A DNA stretch of 64,000 nucleotides from Neofusicoccum parvum (Eukaryota; Ascomycota; Dothideomycetes; Botryosphaeriales; Botryosphaeriaceae): assembly GCA_020912385.1 (NCBI GenBank), contig CP087220.1, positions 868,001 to 932,000 on the forward strand, in the 5' to 3' direction. This document shows, in pieces, positions 1 to 11,646 of this stretch. Numbering within the stretch: position 1 is the stretch's first letter; every line of letters starts with the position of its first letter. Under the pieces are notes generated by a model. It was not told where the DNA came from. It searched no databases and saw nothing but the letters and a program-made list of their open reading frames with translations. A program made the position numbers and the translations under genes.

Positions 1-63
1 GTAGGCCTAAGTAGCCTTTACCTAGTATACTCTACGTGCTAGGTAGGCGTTACTCTAGGCCGT
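1..63 (-). mobile_element. LINE copy B, left fragment of ORF1 region
   Basis: These 63 bases match 5717-5780 of the full LINE copy with several C-to-T/G-to-A differences. They stop at gccgt (59-63), where the 172 bp LTR element begins. The rest of this LINE copy resumes at 7004 after gctat (6999-7003), a RIP-altered form of the same five bases. This is therefore the left flank of an LTR-element insertion into an older LINE. The copy continues off the left edge of the window. Confidence 0.7.
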
Positions 64-1861
64 TATTATAGTTTATACCTATAATAGTACCTTAGAGGAT
101 CCGCGGTGATTACGTATAGCGCTAGTATTCGCTTATATAGAGTTACTAGAGATATATATTCTTTCCTCCCTAGCTTAATCTTTATATAGATGGAATCTAA
201 CTCTTTAGCGCTTACCCTAGGGTTAAACTATTATATTAGGTTAAGCTCTCTTATTACTAGATAGTAAATAGTTTTCCGTAGCTTCTAGAGCGGGAGTAGA
301 AGGCTAGTTACTACTTATCTAGCTATAATCGCCCGTTTATAGTAGGATATTACTAGAATAGAATAAGAAATAATAACGGATTAAATAATATCGTAATAGT
401 AATACGATAACGGTAAAGCGATTAGTAATAATAGAAATAATAGGCGTAACGAACGTAACGGGTATAACGTAATAGACGTAATATAATAGGCGTAATATAA
501 CGGGCGTAACGTAATAGGCATAATATAATAGACTACCTAGAGTAGTATACTTATTAATAGTAACTTAAATAGTTTTTCCTAGAAATTTTTTTCCTTACTA
601 GATTATAAAGGAGACTCTTTTTTTATAACCTATTACTCTCCTTCTACCTCGAAGAGGAGGAGAGGAGAGAGGAGAAATTTATTAAGTATTAGAGATAACG
701 CTTATTATAAAGAGATATAAGGCTAGAAGGCTTAACTAGATAAATAGAGCTTAGCTTTAGGCTAGCTATTTAGGTAGTATAATAACGGAGCTACTACTAG
801 TAGTATAATAAGAAAGCTACTACTAGTAGTAAGATAAGAGAGCTACCTATTAATAGTAAGATAAGAGAGCTACCGCTAGTAGTATAATAAAAAGACTACT
901 AGCTAGTAGTATAATAAGAGAGCTACCTACTAGTAGTAAAATAAAAAAACTACCCGCTAGTAGTATAATAATAGAGCTACCTACTAGTATAATAATAGAG
1001 CTATCTACTAGTATAATAATAGAGCTACCTACTAGTAGTATAATAATAGAGCTACTACTAGTAGTATAATAATAGAGCTACTAGCTAGTAGTATAATAAG
1101 AGAACTACTACTAGTAGTAAAATAAGAGAGCTACCTACTAGTAGTATAATAAAAGAACTACCGCTAGTAGTATAATAATAGAGCTATCTACTAGTAGTAT
1201 AATAAAAGAACTACTAGCTAATAGTATAATAAGAGATCTACCTACTAGTAATAAGATAAGAGAGCTACCTACTAGTAGTATAATAAAAGAGCTACCTACT
1301 AGTAGTATAATAAGAAAGCTACTAGCTAGTAGTAAGATAAAAAAGCTACCTACTAATAGTAAAATAAGAGTATTAGTAATAGATAAAGATTAAATAATAG
1401 GATAAGTAATAAAGTAAGTAGTAGAGCTAGTAGTTAAGATTACTTCTCTAGGTATATAAGTTATTAGATAGCTAAAGAAGAAAAATCTTAATACCTATAG
1501 CTAAAGAGTTAACTAAAGTAAGTAGTAAAGTAGATAGTAAAGCTACTTATAAGAATACTTAAGAAAGTAGCTAATTTTTTACTAGAGAAGAAACTAGTTT
1601 TAGAAAGATAGATAGAAGAATAGATAAAAGAATAGATAGATATATTCCTTATTCTATCTTCTACCTAAAGGCCGGAGGGAGGGGGGTAATATTATAGTTT
1701 ATACCTATAATAGTACCTTAGAGGATCCGCGGCGATTACGTATAGCGCTAGTATTTACTTATATAGAGTTACTAGAGATATATATTCTTTTCTCTCTAGC
1801 TTAACCTTTATATAGATAGAATCTAACTCTTTAGCGCTTACTCTAGGGTTAAACTATTATA
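64..1861. mobile_element. Non-autonomous LTR retroelement (172 bp LTRs)
   Basis: Two 172 bp direct repeats (64-235 and 1690-1861) bracket a 1.45 kb interior. A purine-rich stretch (about 1667-1687, ending in a run of nine purines) lies directly before the 3' copy, as expected of a polypurine tract. The least mutated copy of the same LTR (10409-10580) starts tgttatggt and ends accatcaca, so the family has TG...CA ends. The flanking five bases are gccgt on the left (59-63) and gctat on the right (6999-7003, beyond a later LINE insertion), consistent with a 5 bp target duplication altered by RIP. I see no gag or pol reading frame in the interior, so it would depend on proteins from another element. 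Orientation cannot be fixed beyond the purine tract, which implies plus. Confidence 0.75.
766..1370. repeat. Minisatellite inside the LTR element
   Basis: About 20 imperfect tandem units of roughly 26-28 bp, each containing ctagtagtataataa followed by agagctac, fill about 600 bp of the element interior. Units differ by small indels and transitions. A smaller array of gtaacg/ggcgtaa-type repeats lies just to the left (about 440-530). Neither encodes anything recognisable. Confidence 0.8.
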
Positions 1862-4800
1862 GATAGATAGATAGATAAATTTATTTCTTCCCGATATAGC
1901 TCCCTTACGGGTCTATGCGGGGTTGGCTATCTATAGTTATTTTATACGAGGGGGAAAACCTTTTCGCCTGGTAAAAACCCCTCCTCTCGATCTGGGTATA
2001 ATGTCTAATTCTGGTTCTATTTTCCCTTCTTACCGGTAGCGGCTGCTATAGTAGCCCTATATTTACCTACTAGCCCTATCCCTTTAGTCCTTATCCTCGT
2101 AGTTGTCCGGGTCCAAGTAGTCTTAGTGGTCCTCCTAGTTCCTCTTCCTGGCTGTCCTCCTAGATTAATTCCCTGGCTAGGCTAAACTGCTTGAGCAGCC
2201 CTAGGCGTAAGAACTAGTCTATTGCTGCTTTAACTCCCTTTTTTGTAGAGAGAAGGGAGCGGTAGTCTATAGTTTCCGCCTTTTAGAGTATCTATGTCCT
2301 ACCCTGTTGGAAGTAGGGGTAGAAGAGGAGGATATGCTTTGGGGTTTACCTATACTAGCCGTATAGGCAGGCGGGGCTAGGGTGTCCTGGTACCTTACGC
2401 TTAGAGAGGAAGTCCTCCAGCCTAATATGCTTAGTACGTAGTAGAGTGGCGAGTGTGCTCTGTGGCTTAGATAGTTCGCTGTGAATTTATTAAATCTTTG
2501 GGTTCTACTGTATGCTCTAAGCTACTAGCCTATACCGCCTTTCCTAGCTAGTATACGTTGTCTATCTCTCCTTCTACTTCTTCCTATATGCTATGCGTAG
2601 CCTTGTTCGCTCCGGGAGGGTGGGGTAGTTGCTGAGAAGGGAGGTTACCCTTGCTCTAAGTAGGGTTCTCCGAGCTAGGCCGGCTGGGCCTCTAGCGCCT
2701 AGAGTAGCCCGGGCTATCTATTTAATGCTCTAGTAAGTTTCCTCTACTACTGCTGCTACTGGGCTATCCCTAGCCCTAATAGTCTAGGCTAGTGTTAGTT
2801 CATCTAGGTAGAGTAAGAGTGGGGGGATCCCCGTCTTATACTCTAAGGTTTGTATGCTGGTTGACTTGTACGCCCCTAAGATAGTATGAAGGCACTGGTT
2901 TTGAATCTTCTATAGTGGCTGGATGGCTATTTTCCTCTATCCTGGGATCCCCTCCGGGATATGCTACACCCCGCAGCCGTAGGTAAGGACTAGCCTTACT
3001 ACTACTGTATAGATATGACGGGCTTTAGTGAATGAGGCTCCCTAGGTGGATGCTGCGAGTCTAGAGAGGGATGTATACTGCTTAAGTGTCCTAGCTCTAG
3101 TTTCCCTAATATGAGGTCCCTATCTCAGCTTGTTATCTATATAGACTCCTAGGATCTTGACTGTAGGTTCTGGGTGTCCTGTAAATCCCGGGATACGGAT
3201 TCCTACTACTATATTGAATCTCTTTGGCCTTCTCGTGAAGTGAACGAGATGGTACTTATTAGGCGAGAAGGTCGACCTATGGGTAGCTGCCTAGTATTTA
3301 TAGGTTCTATTAGCCTCTTCTAGTATCCTACAGTTTTGTTCTGTAGATCTACTAAATGTAAGGATGTTGGTATCGTCTATAAAGCTAAGGGGGAAAGTGT
3401 TACCCCTTTGGAGTTTTGTAAGTAGGTTAGAGGCAAAGAATAGATAGAGGATTAGGGATAGTAAGGATCCCTGGGGGATGCCTATTGTGGTGTGGATTAG
3501 TTGGCTTGTAAAGTCCCTAAAGGACAGCTGAGTGGTGCGGTCCTATAGGAAGGAGTGAGTGAATCTTTCTATCTAGGCTGGGAGCCTTACTATCTTTATA
3601 TTATAGAGGAGTCTCTTGTGGGATATATAGTCGTATACCCCTGAGATGTCTAGACTAAGGACTAAGGCTACTAGCCTAGGATCTTACGCCTAGATAGTAT
3701 AAATCTGTTCCGTAAGTAGGTTAAGAGCTACTACTACTAACCTGTTTCTCCTAGCTCCTATCTGTATATCGGGGAGTAGTTTGTAGGCCTTAGTAGCCTA
3801 GGAGATCTAATCTGCTATAACCCTCTTAAGCAGCTTCCCTAGCGTATTAAGTAGGGTAATCGGTCTAAATGACTTGGCTTTAGTATAGTTATCCCTCTGT
3901 GGTTTCCTAAGGACTACGGTAATAGAGCTTTTAAACTGCCTAGGGTGGTATATAAGCGCTAGGTATTTCTAGAAGAGCCTGGTAAGTGGTCTACTTAGTG
4001 TCTAAGTACACTGCTTTAGGAACCTATTGATAATCTTATCTAGGCCTAGTGCCTTATCTGGGGGAAGCTTCTTAATAGTGTAGAGGACCTACTCTTTAGC
4101 GAGGTCTTAGGGGATCTCTACTAGTACTGGGTATATGCACCCATCTAGGTCTGAGAGGTCGGTGGCCCTAGGAGAGGGGAAGAACTAGTTGGTAAGGATT
4201 TCTACCTTAGCCTAATTATCGTAGCGTAGTTGTCCATCTGCTCCCTAGAGGGGTGGGAACTAGGGTGGGGCTTGTAGTTCTTATACTTTTATTCTTGCCC
4301 ACTTTGAGAGCTTCTAGAGTGTAGATGGGTCTGAGGTAATCTTAGCTACTATTCTACGCTATGCTTTTATTCTATCCCTTCTGATCTGCCTCTTCTTGCT
4401 GTTAGTAGTGGTTTAGTATACCACCTAGTCCTCCTCTCTCCCTATAGCTGTCCACTTCCTTCTGGCTGCTCTAGCCTGGTTTACTAGGTCCGAACACTCC
4501 TTTGTCTATTATATAGAGGCCTAGGGTGAGGGTCTCGCTACTAGGATGGTCTCCTAGATTGTCCTTTCGATGGCCTCCTAGAGTAGTTTAGTGAAGTGAT
4601 CTAGGTCTGCTTTAGTGTTAAGAGGGGCTACTTTAAGGTGTTTAAGCTTTATTTAGAGTACCTTATTAGTTCTCTTCCAGTCTACTTTCTTCCACTAGGG
4701 CCTTGGGGGACGTGGTTCCGCGGGGGTAAGAGAAAAATCAAGTATAGTAAGGATAGGTAGGTGGTTAGAGGATAATTCAAGCTCCTAGCTAACTCTATAG

Positions 4801-6984
4801 CTAAGGATTCTCTTCTCTAGCCACCGTGATATAAAGATAAGGTCTAGAGTACTCTTACTACTACTATCTCTTCTAGTGATAGTGCCCCTTAGAAGGGCGA
4901 GGTTAAGATTAGCTGCGGTAGCTATCTTAATTAGGTTATCCGCTAGGGTGTAGTGTGTTAGAGAGGCTATACCTCCCTAGATAGGATGATGGAGGTTAAA
5001 GTCCCCTAGGAGGATGTACTCTCCTGGTTTTCTAAGAGCTTCCGGTAGAAGAGATAGGGTTTCTAGAGCTGTACTAGTATAAGAGGCTGGCGGGGGATTA
5101 TAGTAGTTATAGATATGGATTGTACGTGTCTTAGTGGTAAGGGATAGTGTAATGAGGTCTAGTGAGTAGACTATTACTTACTAGGAGTCGGGGGTAATAG
5201 CCTTACTTATAAAGAAGTAGGTTCTTACCGTCCCCTTCTAAGGGAAAACTATATGGTAGGTAGGGTGTCTTACTATTATCTTAACCCTCGGGTTCCTCTA
5301 TGGTTCCTAGATAGCTAGGATATAGTGGATCTTTAGGTCTACCTCCTTGAAGAATAGAAGTATCACCCTATTCTTACTCTTATAGACGTTATACTGCACG
5401 ATAGATAGAGAGCCTATATCTAATATTGACTTTCTTCCATCTCTAAGTTAGGCTGCGGGGGGGTTGGTGGTGTAGGCTACGAGGAGGAGGGGGTTCCCGT
5501 AGGCTCCTTCCCTAAGGTATACTAGGAGCTGTTGAGTCTAGTAAACCGTATTTAGTTAGGAGGCGGGGGGCGGCTTAGGTCCCTTAGCCTACCTAGCCCT
5601 CTCTTAGCCGGCTCCTCCTCTCTAGGCCTCTTCCTTAGCCCGACCGTCAACTAGTTAGTTTGGGGCTATATCTTAGCTATAGGGGATCCTGCCCTATACC
5701 TCTCTAGAGTTGCTAGGCGAGCCTAGGTGGCCTTTACCTGGCATGCTCTACGTGCTGGGCAGGCGTTACTCTAGGCCGTATACTTTTATAAGCAGTTTAC
5801 ATACTGTATTTTTTCCTTAGGGTACTCCTGGGTGTTATGTGCCTCTATACACTAGCTACACTTGGTCTCCCTTCTATAGTAGGTGGAGATGTGACCATAG
5901 TCCTGGTACTTAAAGCACTGGGTCACTGTAAAGGCTGTACTATAGTATTCTACTGTGTGGAGAGCATAGTTACTAATAAGTCCTTTAGTAATAATCTGGT
6001 TGGCTGCCTTGGGGTCTGTAGTACTAAGGATAATAGCCGAGTAAGTTTTCCCCTCTAGGAGCTTCCTTTTTAGCCAGGCTAGCTTGCTAATACGAAGACT
6101 AGGGTGTAGGGTAAGGTTCTAATCCTAAAGGGTTTAGGCGGCCTAGGGATCCTTGATATTAATTCCTTCGAGGGGGACGTTGTGGACTAGTACTAAGTAG
6201 AGCTACTGGTTAGGACGGACTTCCCTACCTAGTCCTGTAGTCTATTCCTAGTCCTAGAGGAGGGCTGCTCTAGTCTAAGTATTAGGTATAAAGAGCTTAA
6301 TGTCCCTACTAGGGAGCTTCTTAGCAGCTAGTACCTTTTTATATACTAGGCTTTTCCCTACCTGAATCTTCTTAATAATAGCCTCGTTAGAGAGGTTTGT
6401 GACCTCCTGTCTATTAGTCTTGTCTGGGAAGTGTAGGGTAAGCTTAGTGGTGGCCGGGGGAGTAGGGGGCTTTAGGGCTGCTTAGGCTGTAATGTTAGCC
6501 TAGCTAGGCACTACGGGCGTAGGAGTACTCTAAAGTTGGTTGACTGCCTTCTAGACTTATTGTACTTCCTTAAGGATATCCTTAAGGCCGGGCTCCTTAG
6601 TGGTTGCCTCCTAGTATATAGAGATATGATCCTAGAAGATTGTCTTGGCAATGTCGAGAAAATTTTTTACCTGGCTGGAGAGGACTAAAGGGAGGCCAGC
6701 GGGTGCTTATAGGGCTTAGAGGAGGGTGTCTACTATCTTTAATACTCTTTTAACGTATTCTACGCCATACTGGATGCCCTACGGTTTATTGGGGGTGCGC
6801 TGTAGTTGGGTAGAGGCGGTTACTAGAGGGGGCTGTTCGCCCCTTCCTACGGCCTCTATATTAACTATAACGCGGCTGTAGCTATTCTAAGTGGTATTTT
6901 AAGTCTCGCTGGGCCTAGGAGAGTCCCTAGGGCCCTCTCCCGGCGCCATAGCTTGGGATCGATTTTTTGGCGTGGTTATATTTT
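1862..6984 (-). mobile_element. Full-length Tad-like LINE (copy A), RIP-inactivated
   Basis: A non-LTR retrotransposon on the minus strand. It is bounded by a 14 bp target duplication gttaaactattata (1848-1861 and 6985-6998). Its 3' end is a (TATC)n tail at 1862-1885. Reading from the right there is an ORF1 region with zinc-knuckle-like cysteines (about 5690-6950). ORF2 follows, with an AP-endonuclease domain (QYNV at about 5400; LLGDFNLHHPI at about 4985-5015) and a reverse transcriptase (GIPQGS at about 3470-3485; FIDDTNIL, with the catalytic Asp pair, at about 3360-3385). Conserved Trp and Gln codons are read as TAG in several places, for example right after HHPI and in the endonuclease QEPW motif. 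This is the CpA-to-TpA change of RIP. No intact frame remains. The 5' end at 6982-6984 matches those of copies B and C. Confidence 0.85.
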
Positions 6985-7003
6985 GTTAAACTATTATAGC
7001 TAT

Positions 7004-8508
7004 ATGCTTTTATAAGTAGTTTATATACTATATTTTTTTCTTAGGGTACTCCTAGGTATTATATACCTCTATATACTAGCTATACTTAGTCTTCCTTCTA
7101 TAGTAGGTATGTTACGACTTAAGAAAAATAAGTTAGATTCTTAAAATTAACTAAAGTTTCTAAGCTAGAGAAAAGAAAGAAAAAAAAGAAAGAAAATAGA
7201 AAAGAAAGAGAGAAACTTATATATCTAACCTAGATACTAGTTAGAAGTTAAATAGCTAGTCTTAGACTTTCCTTTCCTATACGTTCCCGCTAAGTATTTA
7301 CTCTTAGTAAACCCTATATCTTAGATATCTTATCTTAGATAAGTGCTTTAGCCTAATTAGGCTTAGTTTTCTAGAGAATAAGATGTTAACGGTCTAAATC
7401 GTTATAAGGTAGAGATATAACTATAGTCCTAGTACTTAAAGTACTAGGTTACTATAAAGACTATACTATAGTATTCTACTATATAGAGAGTATAGTTACT
7501 AATAAGTCCTTTAGTAATAATCTAGTTAGCTGCCTCGGAGTCTATAGTATTAAGGATAATAGCTAAGTAAGTTTTCCTCTCTAGAAGCTTTCTTTTTAGC
7601 TAGGCTAGCTTACTAATATAAAGACTAGGATATAGGGTAAGGTTCTAATTCTAAAGAGTTTAAGCGGCCTAAGGATCCTTAATATTAATTCCTTTAAGAG
7701 AGACGTTATAGACTAGTATTAAATAGAGCTACTAATTAGGATAGACTTCTCTACCTAATCCTATAGTTTATTTCTAGTCCTAGAGGAGGGCTACTCTAGT
7801 CTAAGTATTAGATATAAAGAGCTTAATATCCCTACTAAGAAGCTTCTTAGTAGCTAGTACCTTTTTATATACTAGGCTTTTTCCTACCTAAATCTTCTTA
7901 ATAATAGCCTTATTAGAGAGGTTTATAACCTCCTATCTATTAGTCTTATCTAGGAAGTATAGGGTAAGCTTAGTAGTAGCTAGAAAAATAAAGGGCTTTA
8001 GGGCTACTTAAGCTATAATATTAGCCTAGCTAGATACTATAGATATAGGAATAGTCTAGAGTTAGCTAACTATTTTCTAGACTTATTATACTTTCTTAAG
8101 GATATTCTTAAGGCTAGGCTCCTTAATAGTTACCTCCTAGTATATAGAGATATAATCTTAGAAGATTATTTTAGTAATATTAAGAAAATTTTTTACCTAG
8201 CTAAAGAGGACTAAAAGGAGGCTAGTAGATACTTATAGAGCTTAGAGAAGAATATCTACTATCTTTAATACTCTTTTAATATATTTAACGCTATACTAGA
8301 TACTCTACGGTTTATTAGGGGTGCGCTATAGTTAGATAGAGGCGGTTACTAGAGGAGACTATTTACCCCTTTCTATAGCCTCTATATTAACTATAACGCG
8401 GCTATAGCTACTCTAAGTAGTATTTTAAGTCTTACTAGGCCTAGAAGAGTCTCTAGGGCCCTCTTTTAGTACTGTAGCTTAGGATCGATTTTTTAGCGTA
8501 GTTATATT
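7004..8508 (-). mobile_element. LINE copy B, 5' part (heavily RIPed)
   Basis: Collinear with 5780-6982 of copy A, i.e. the ORF1 and 5' end of the same LINE, but with many more C-to-T/G-to-A changes. It is interrupted by a solo LTR at 7110-7406. Its left boundary follows gctat (6999-7003) and its 5' end is at about 8508. Position 8509 onward is spacer DNA shared with copy C. No open frame survives. Confidence 0.8.
7110..7406. mobile_element. Solo LTR, second family (297 bp)
   Basis: The segment begins tgttacgact and ends atcgttata, and is flanked by the 5 bp direct repeat aggta (7105-7109 and 7407-7411). LINE copies A and C lack the insertion at this point. It aligns with the less mutated solo LTR at 11647-12007 but lacks about 64 bp that the other carries near its right end. 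It is strongly RIPed, e.g. the terminal tcgtcaca has become tcgttata. Confidence 0.85.
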
Positions 8509-8768
8509 CCACTCTTACTATAAGATAGGAAGATAGGGTATAGTAGTTAGTTACTATATTAGTAGTATACTTAACTACTTCTATTATATATCTAAGAATT
8601 AATAAGGTAAAATTAAGCCTCTTCTTTTCTATATATTTATAGAAGACCTCTAGTAGGTCTAGTAGATATAATTACTAGTATTAATCGGTTAATTTTTTAA
8701 TTACCTAGTAAACTAGATCCCTAATAACGAGTAGAGTATCTTAGGAATTTAAAAATTCTAGTAATTAG
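8509..8768. repeat. Spacer unit 1 (duplicated at 10149-10408)
   Basis: About 260 bp lying between LINE copy B and the next 172 bp LTR. It matches 10149-10408 along its whole length. It ends in the near-palindromic aatttaaaaattc and then attag (8764-8768). No coding potential. It belongs to the flank of the tandem duplication described in the findings. Confidence 0.75.
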
Positions 8769-8940
8769 TATTATAGTCTATACCTATAATAGTGCCTTAG
8801 AGGATCCGTGGCGATTACGTATAGCGCTAGTATTTACTTATATAGAGTTATTAAGGATATATATTCTTTTCTCCCTAGCTTAATCTTCGTATAGATAGAA
8901 TCTAACTCTTTAGTACTTATCCTAGGGTTAAACTATTACA
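8769..8940. mobile_element. 172 bp LTR, recombinant copy
   Basis: A third copy of the 172 bp LTR. Its left flank is attag, as for the solo LTR at 10409-10580. Its right flank is gctat followed by LINE ORF1, as for the 3' LTR of the element at 64-1861. Mixed flanks are what unequal recombination between two LTRs would leave. Confidence 0.75.
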
Positions 8941-10148
8941 GCTATATGCTTTTATAAGTAGTTTATATACTATATTTTTTTCTTAGAGTACTCCTAGGTG
9001 TTATATACCTCTATATACTAGTTACACTTAGTCTCTCTTCTATAGTAGGTGGAGATATGACTATAGTCCTAGCACTTAAAGTACTAGGTCACTATAAAGG
9101 CTGCACTATAGTATTCTACTATATAGAGAGTATAGTTACTAATAAGTTCTTTAATAATAATCTAGTTGGCTGCCTTAGGGTCTATAGTACTAAGGATAAT
9201 AGCCGAGTAAGTTTTTCCCTCTAGAAGCTTCCTTTTTAGCTAGGCTAGCTTACTAATATAAAGACTAGGGTATAGGGTAAGGTTCTAATCCTAAAGAGTT
9301 TAAGCGGCCTAGGGATCCTTAATATTAATTCCTTCGAGAGGGACGTTATAGACTAGTACTAAGTAGAGCTACTAGTTAGGATGGACTTCCCTACCTAGTC
9401 CTATAGTTTATTCCTAGTCCTAGAGGAGGGCTACTCTAGTCTAAGTATTAGGTATAAAGAGCTTAATATCCCTACTAAGGAGCTTCTTAGTAGCTAGTAC
9501 CTTTTTATATACTAGGCTTTTCCCTGCCTAAATCTTCTTAATAATAGCCTTGTTAGAGAGGTTTATAACCTCCTATCTATTAGTCTTATCTAGGAAGTGT
9601 AGGGTAAGCTTAGTAGTAGCTAGGAAGATAGGGGGCTTTAGGGCTACTTAGGCTGTAATATTAGCCTAGCTAGGTACTATAGGTATAGGAGTAGTCTAGA
9701 GTCGGCTAACTACCTTCTAGACTTATTATACTTCCTTAAGGATATCCTTAAGGCTGGGCTCCTTGGTGGTTGCCTCCTAGTATATAGAGATATAATCCTA
9801 GAAGATTATCTTAGCAATGTCGAGAAAATTTTTCACCTGGCTGGAGAGGACTGAAGGGAGGCCAGTGGGTACTTATAGGGCTTAGAGGAGGGTATCTACT
9901 GTCTTTAATACTCTTTTAACGTATTCAACGCTATACTGGATGCCCTGCGGTTTATTGGGGGTGCGCTGTAGTTGGGTAGAGGCGGTTACTAGAGGGGGCT
10001 ATTCGCCTCTTCCTACGGCCTCTACATTAACCACAACGCGGCTGTAGCTGCTCTAAGTGGTATTTTAAGTCTTGCTAGGCCTAGAAGAGTCCCTAGGGCC
10101 CTCTCCTAGCGCCGTAGCTTAGGATCGATTTTTTAGCGTGGTCATGTT
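8941..10148 (-). mobile_element. LINE copy C, 5' part (lightly RIPed)
   Basis: The same ORF1-to-5'-end segment as copy B, without the solo LTR and with fewer transitions, so it is GC-richer than B and in places than A. It begins with gctat (8941-8945), the right-hand target duplication of the LTR element, and ends at about 10148. Frames are still broken by TAG codons. The position of the copy A start codon (6947-6949) reads ACG here, so that start is not certain for the family. Confidence 0.8.
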
Positions 10149-10408
10149 CCACTCTTGCTATAAGATAGGAAGATAGGGTATAGTAGTTAGTTACTATATT
10201 AGTAGCGTGCTTAACTACTTCTATTATATATCTAAGAATTAATAAGGTAAAATTAAGCCTCTTCTTTTCTATATATTTATAGAAGACCTCTAGTAGGTCT
10301 AGTAGACGTAATTACTAGTATTAGTCGGTCAATTTTTTAATTACCTAGTAAACTAGATCCCTAATAACGAGTAGGGTATCTTGGGAATTTAAAAATTCCG
10401 GTGATTAG
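10149..10408. repeat. Spacer unit 2
   Basis: The second copy of the 260 bp spacer. It is less mutated than 8509-8768 and ends with gaatttaaaaattccgg then attag (10404-10408). The same terminal motif recurs at about 12050-12070 and 12573-12595, where it continues into the ~80 bp modules. The spacer is therefore one end of that repeat family. Confidence 0.7.
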
Positions 10409-10580
10409 TGTTATGGTCTGTACCCATGATGGTGCCTTGGAGGATCCGCGGCGATCACGTGTAGCGCTAGTATTCGCTTATATAGAGTCGCTGGGGACGC
10501 GTGTCCTTTCCTCCCCAGCTTGACCTTCGTGTAGACGGAATCCAACTCTTCAGCGCTCACCCTGGGGTTGAACCATCACA
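10409..10580. mobile_element. Solo LTR, 172 bp family (least mutated copy)
   Basis: Starts tgttatggtc, ends aaccatcaca, and is flanked by the 5 bp repeat attag (10404-10408 and 10581-10585). The repeat family it interrupted continues on both sides. Almost free of RIP-type changes compared with the other three copies, it gives the best consensus for the LTR. Confidence 0.85.
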
Positions 10581-10930
10581 ATTAGGGCCTAAACGGCCTG
10601 TTTCCTAGGACTAGAGGGACCTTAGTTAGGTTTTAGCGGGGGGTATTCGAGGTTTAGGTCAAATATTATATGGAATTAGGCGGGTTGGGCCTATTTCTAG
10701 GGACTAGAGGGATTCTAGTCGAGATTTAGCGTAGGACAGTCGAATTTTAAGTAGAGTTAGGCTAGTGAGGCCTATTTCCTAGGACTAGAGGGATCTTAGT
10801 CGAGATTTAGCGCGCAAATTAAGTCGAACCAGGCTGGTTAGGCCTAGTTTTTGGGACTAGAGGGCTTTTAGGCAAAATTTAGCGGTTTTACTAAAGGAAT
10901 TTAAAAAAAGGCACAGTTTCACGCTATATT
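10581..10930. repeat. Array of ~80 bp modules (R repeat)
   Basis: Four successive modules share a core like ggcctatttcctaggactag followed by aggga, at about 10587, 10690, 10771 and 10843, and then a tail like ttagtcgagatttagcg. The same series recurs, more mutated, at 12066-12420 and, split by a LINE fragment, at 12595-12647 and 13256-13440. There is no open frame. I do not recognise the family. Confidence 0.7.
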
Positions 10931-11646
10931 CCTAGGACGAGGCGGGCGGGAGGGGTCTTAGTAGGTCTTGGCAGGGGCGGCGTAATCTCTTTAGTCCTCT
11001 TCTAGCTACTAGGGCCGGGGGTAGAGGTAGGGGGGTCGCTATTAAGGTCTATTTTCTGGGGGGATCCTAGGAGGGGTCCTAAGAGGGGTCCCAGGGGGGT
11101 TTTTAGACTTAAGGGGGGATAGTGGTCGCTAGTAGGGGGTTAGGGGAGTTGGTGACGGCCTAGAATCGACTACTAGTTGCCTAAGGGGTCGCTAGAGGGG
11201 GAGAGAGGGGGGGGGATTAACGGGAATTCTTGCTTATAGGCCTAGTAGGCCTCTAGGAGGTCTAATCCTTGGAGCGCCTAGTGGTTAACCTGGGCATCTA
11301 AGGAGTCCTTCCTAGTTAAGACTAAGTGCGTAATGTACTACCTAAATAGGCGTAGAATACCTTCGATATATTAGGCTATTTAGCTAGCTAGCTGGGCGCC
11401 GGTTATAGCGTGTAATTAGACTAATTTACGTAAATTTTTAGTTAAAAAGGGGCGCGTTGCTCGAGGTTAGGAGGGAGGTTGGGAAAAGAAAACTGCGATA
11501 ACTCGATAGCGCGCAGTCGACGCGCGCTGCTGTTCGAGAGACGGGTTGTAGTGTAGCTACTTTACCCGGTGTGCAAGTTTAAGCCGAATCCGGGGGGGGG
11601 GGCGGTTTGGTTAGTTGTGAGGGTCCTTTGTTTTTTAATTATTTAG
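10931..11646. other. GC-richer unassigned segment in the repeat block
   Basis: G-tract-rich sequence (runs of g at about 11040-11110, 11195-11215 and 11591-11600) with little sign of RIP and no convincing frame on either strand. It separates the R modules from the solo LTR. Low RIP suggests that it is single-copy or arrived late. I see no gene in it. Confidence 0.4.

Noticed and set aside
5837..6058. 73-codon open frame on the plus strand
   Set aside because: It lies antisense to the LINE ORF1 region, where the minus strand shows zinc-knuckle-like cysteines; it is a by-product.
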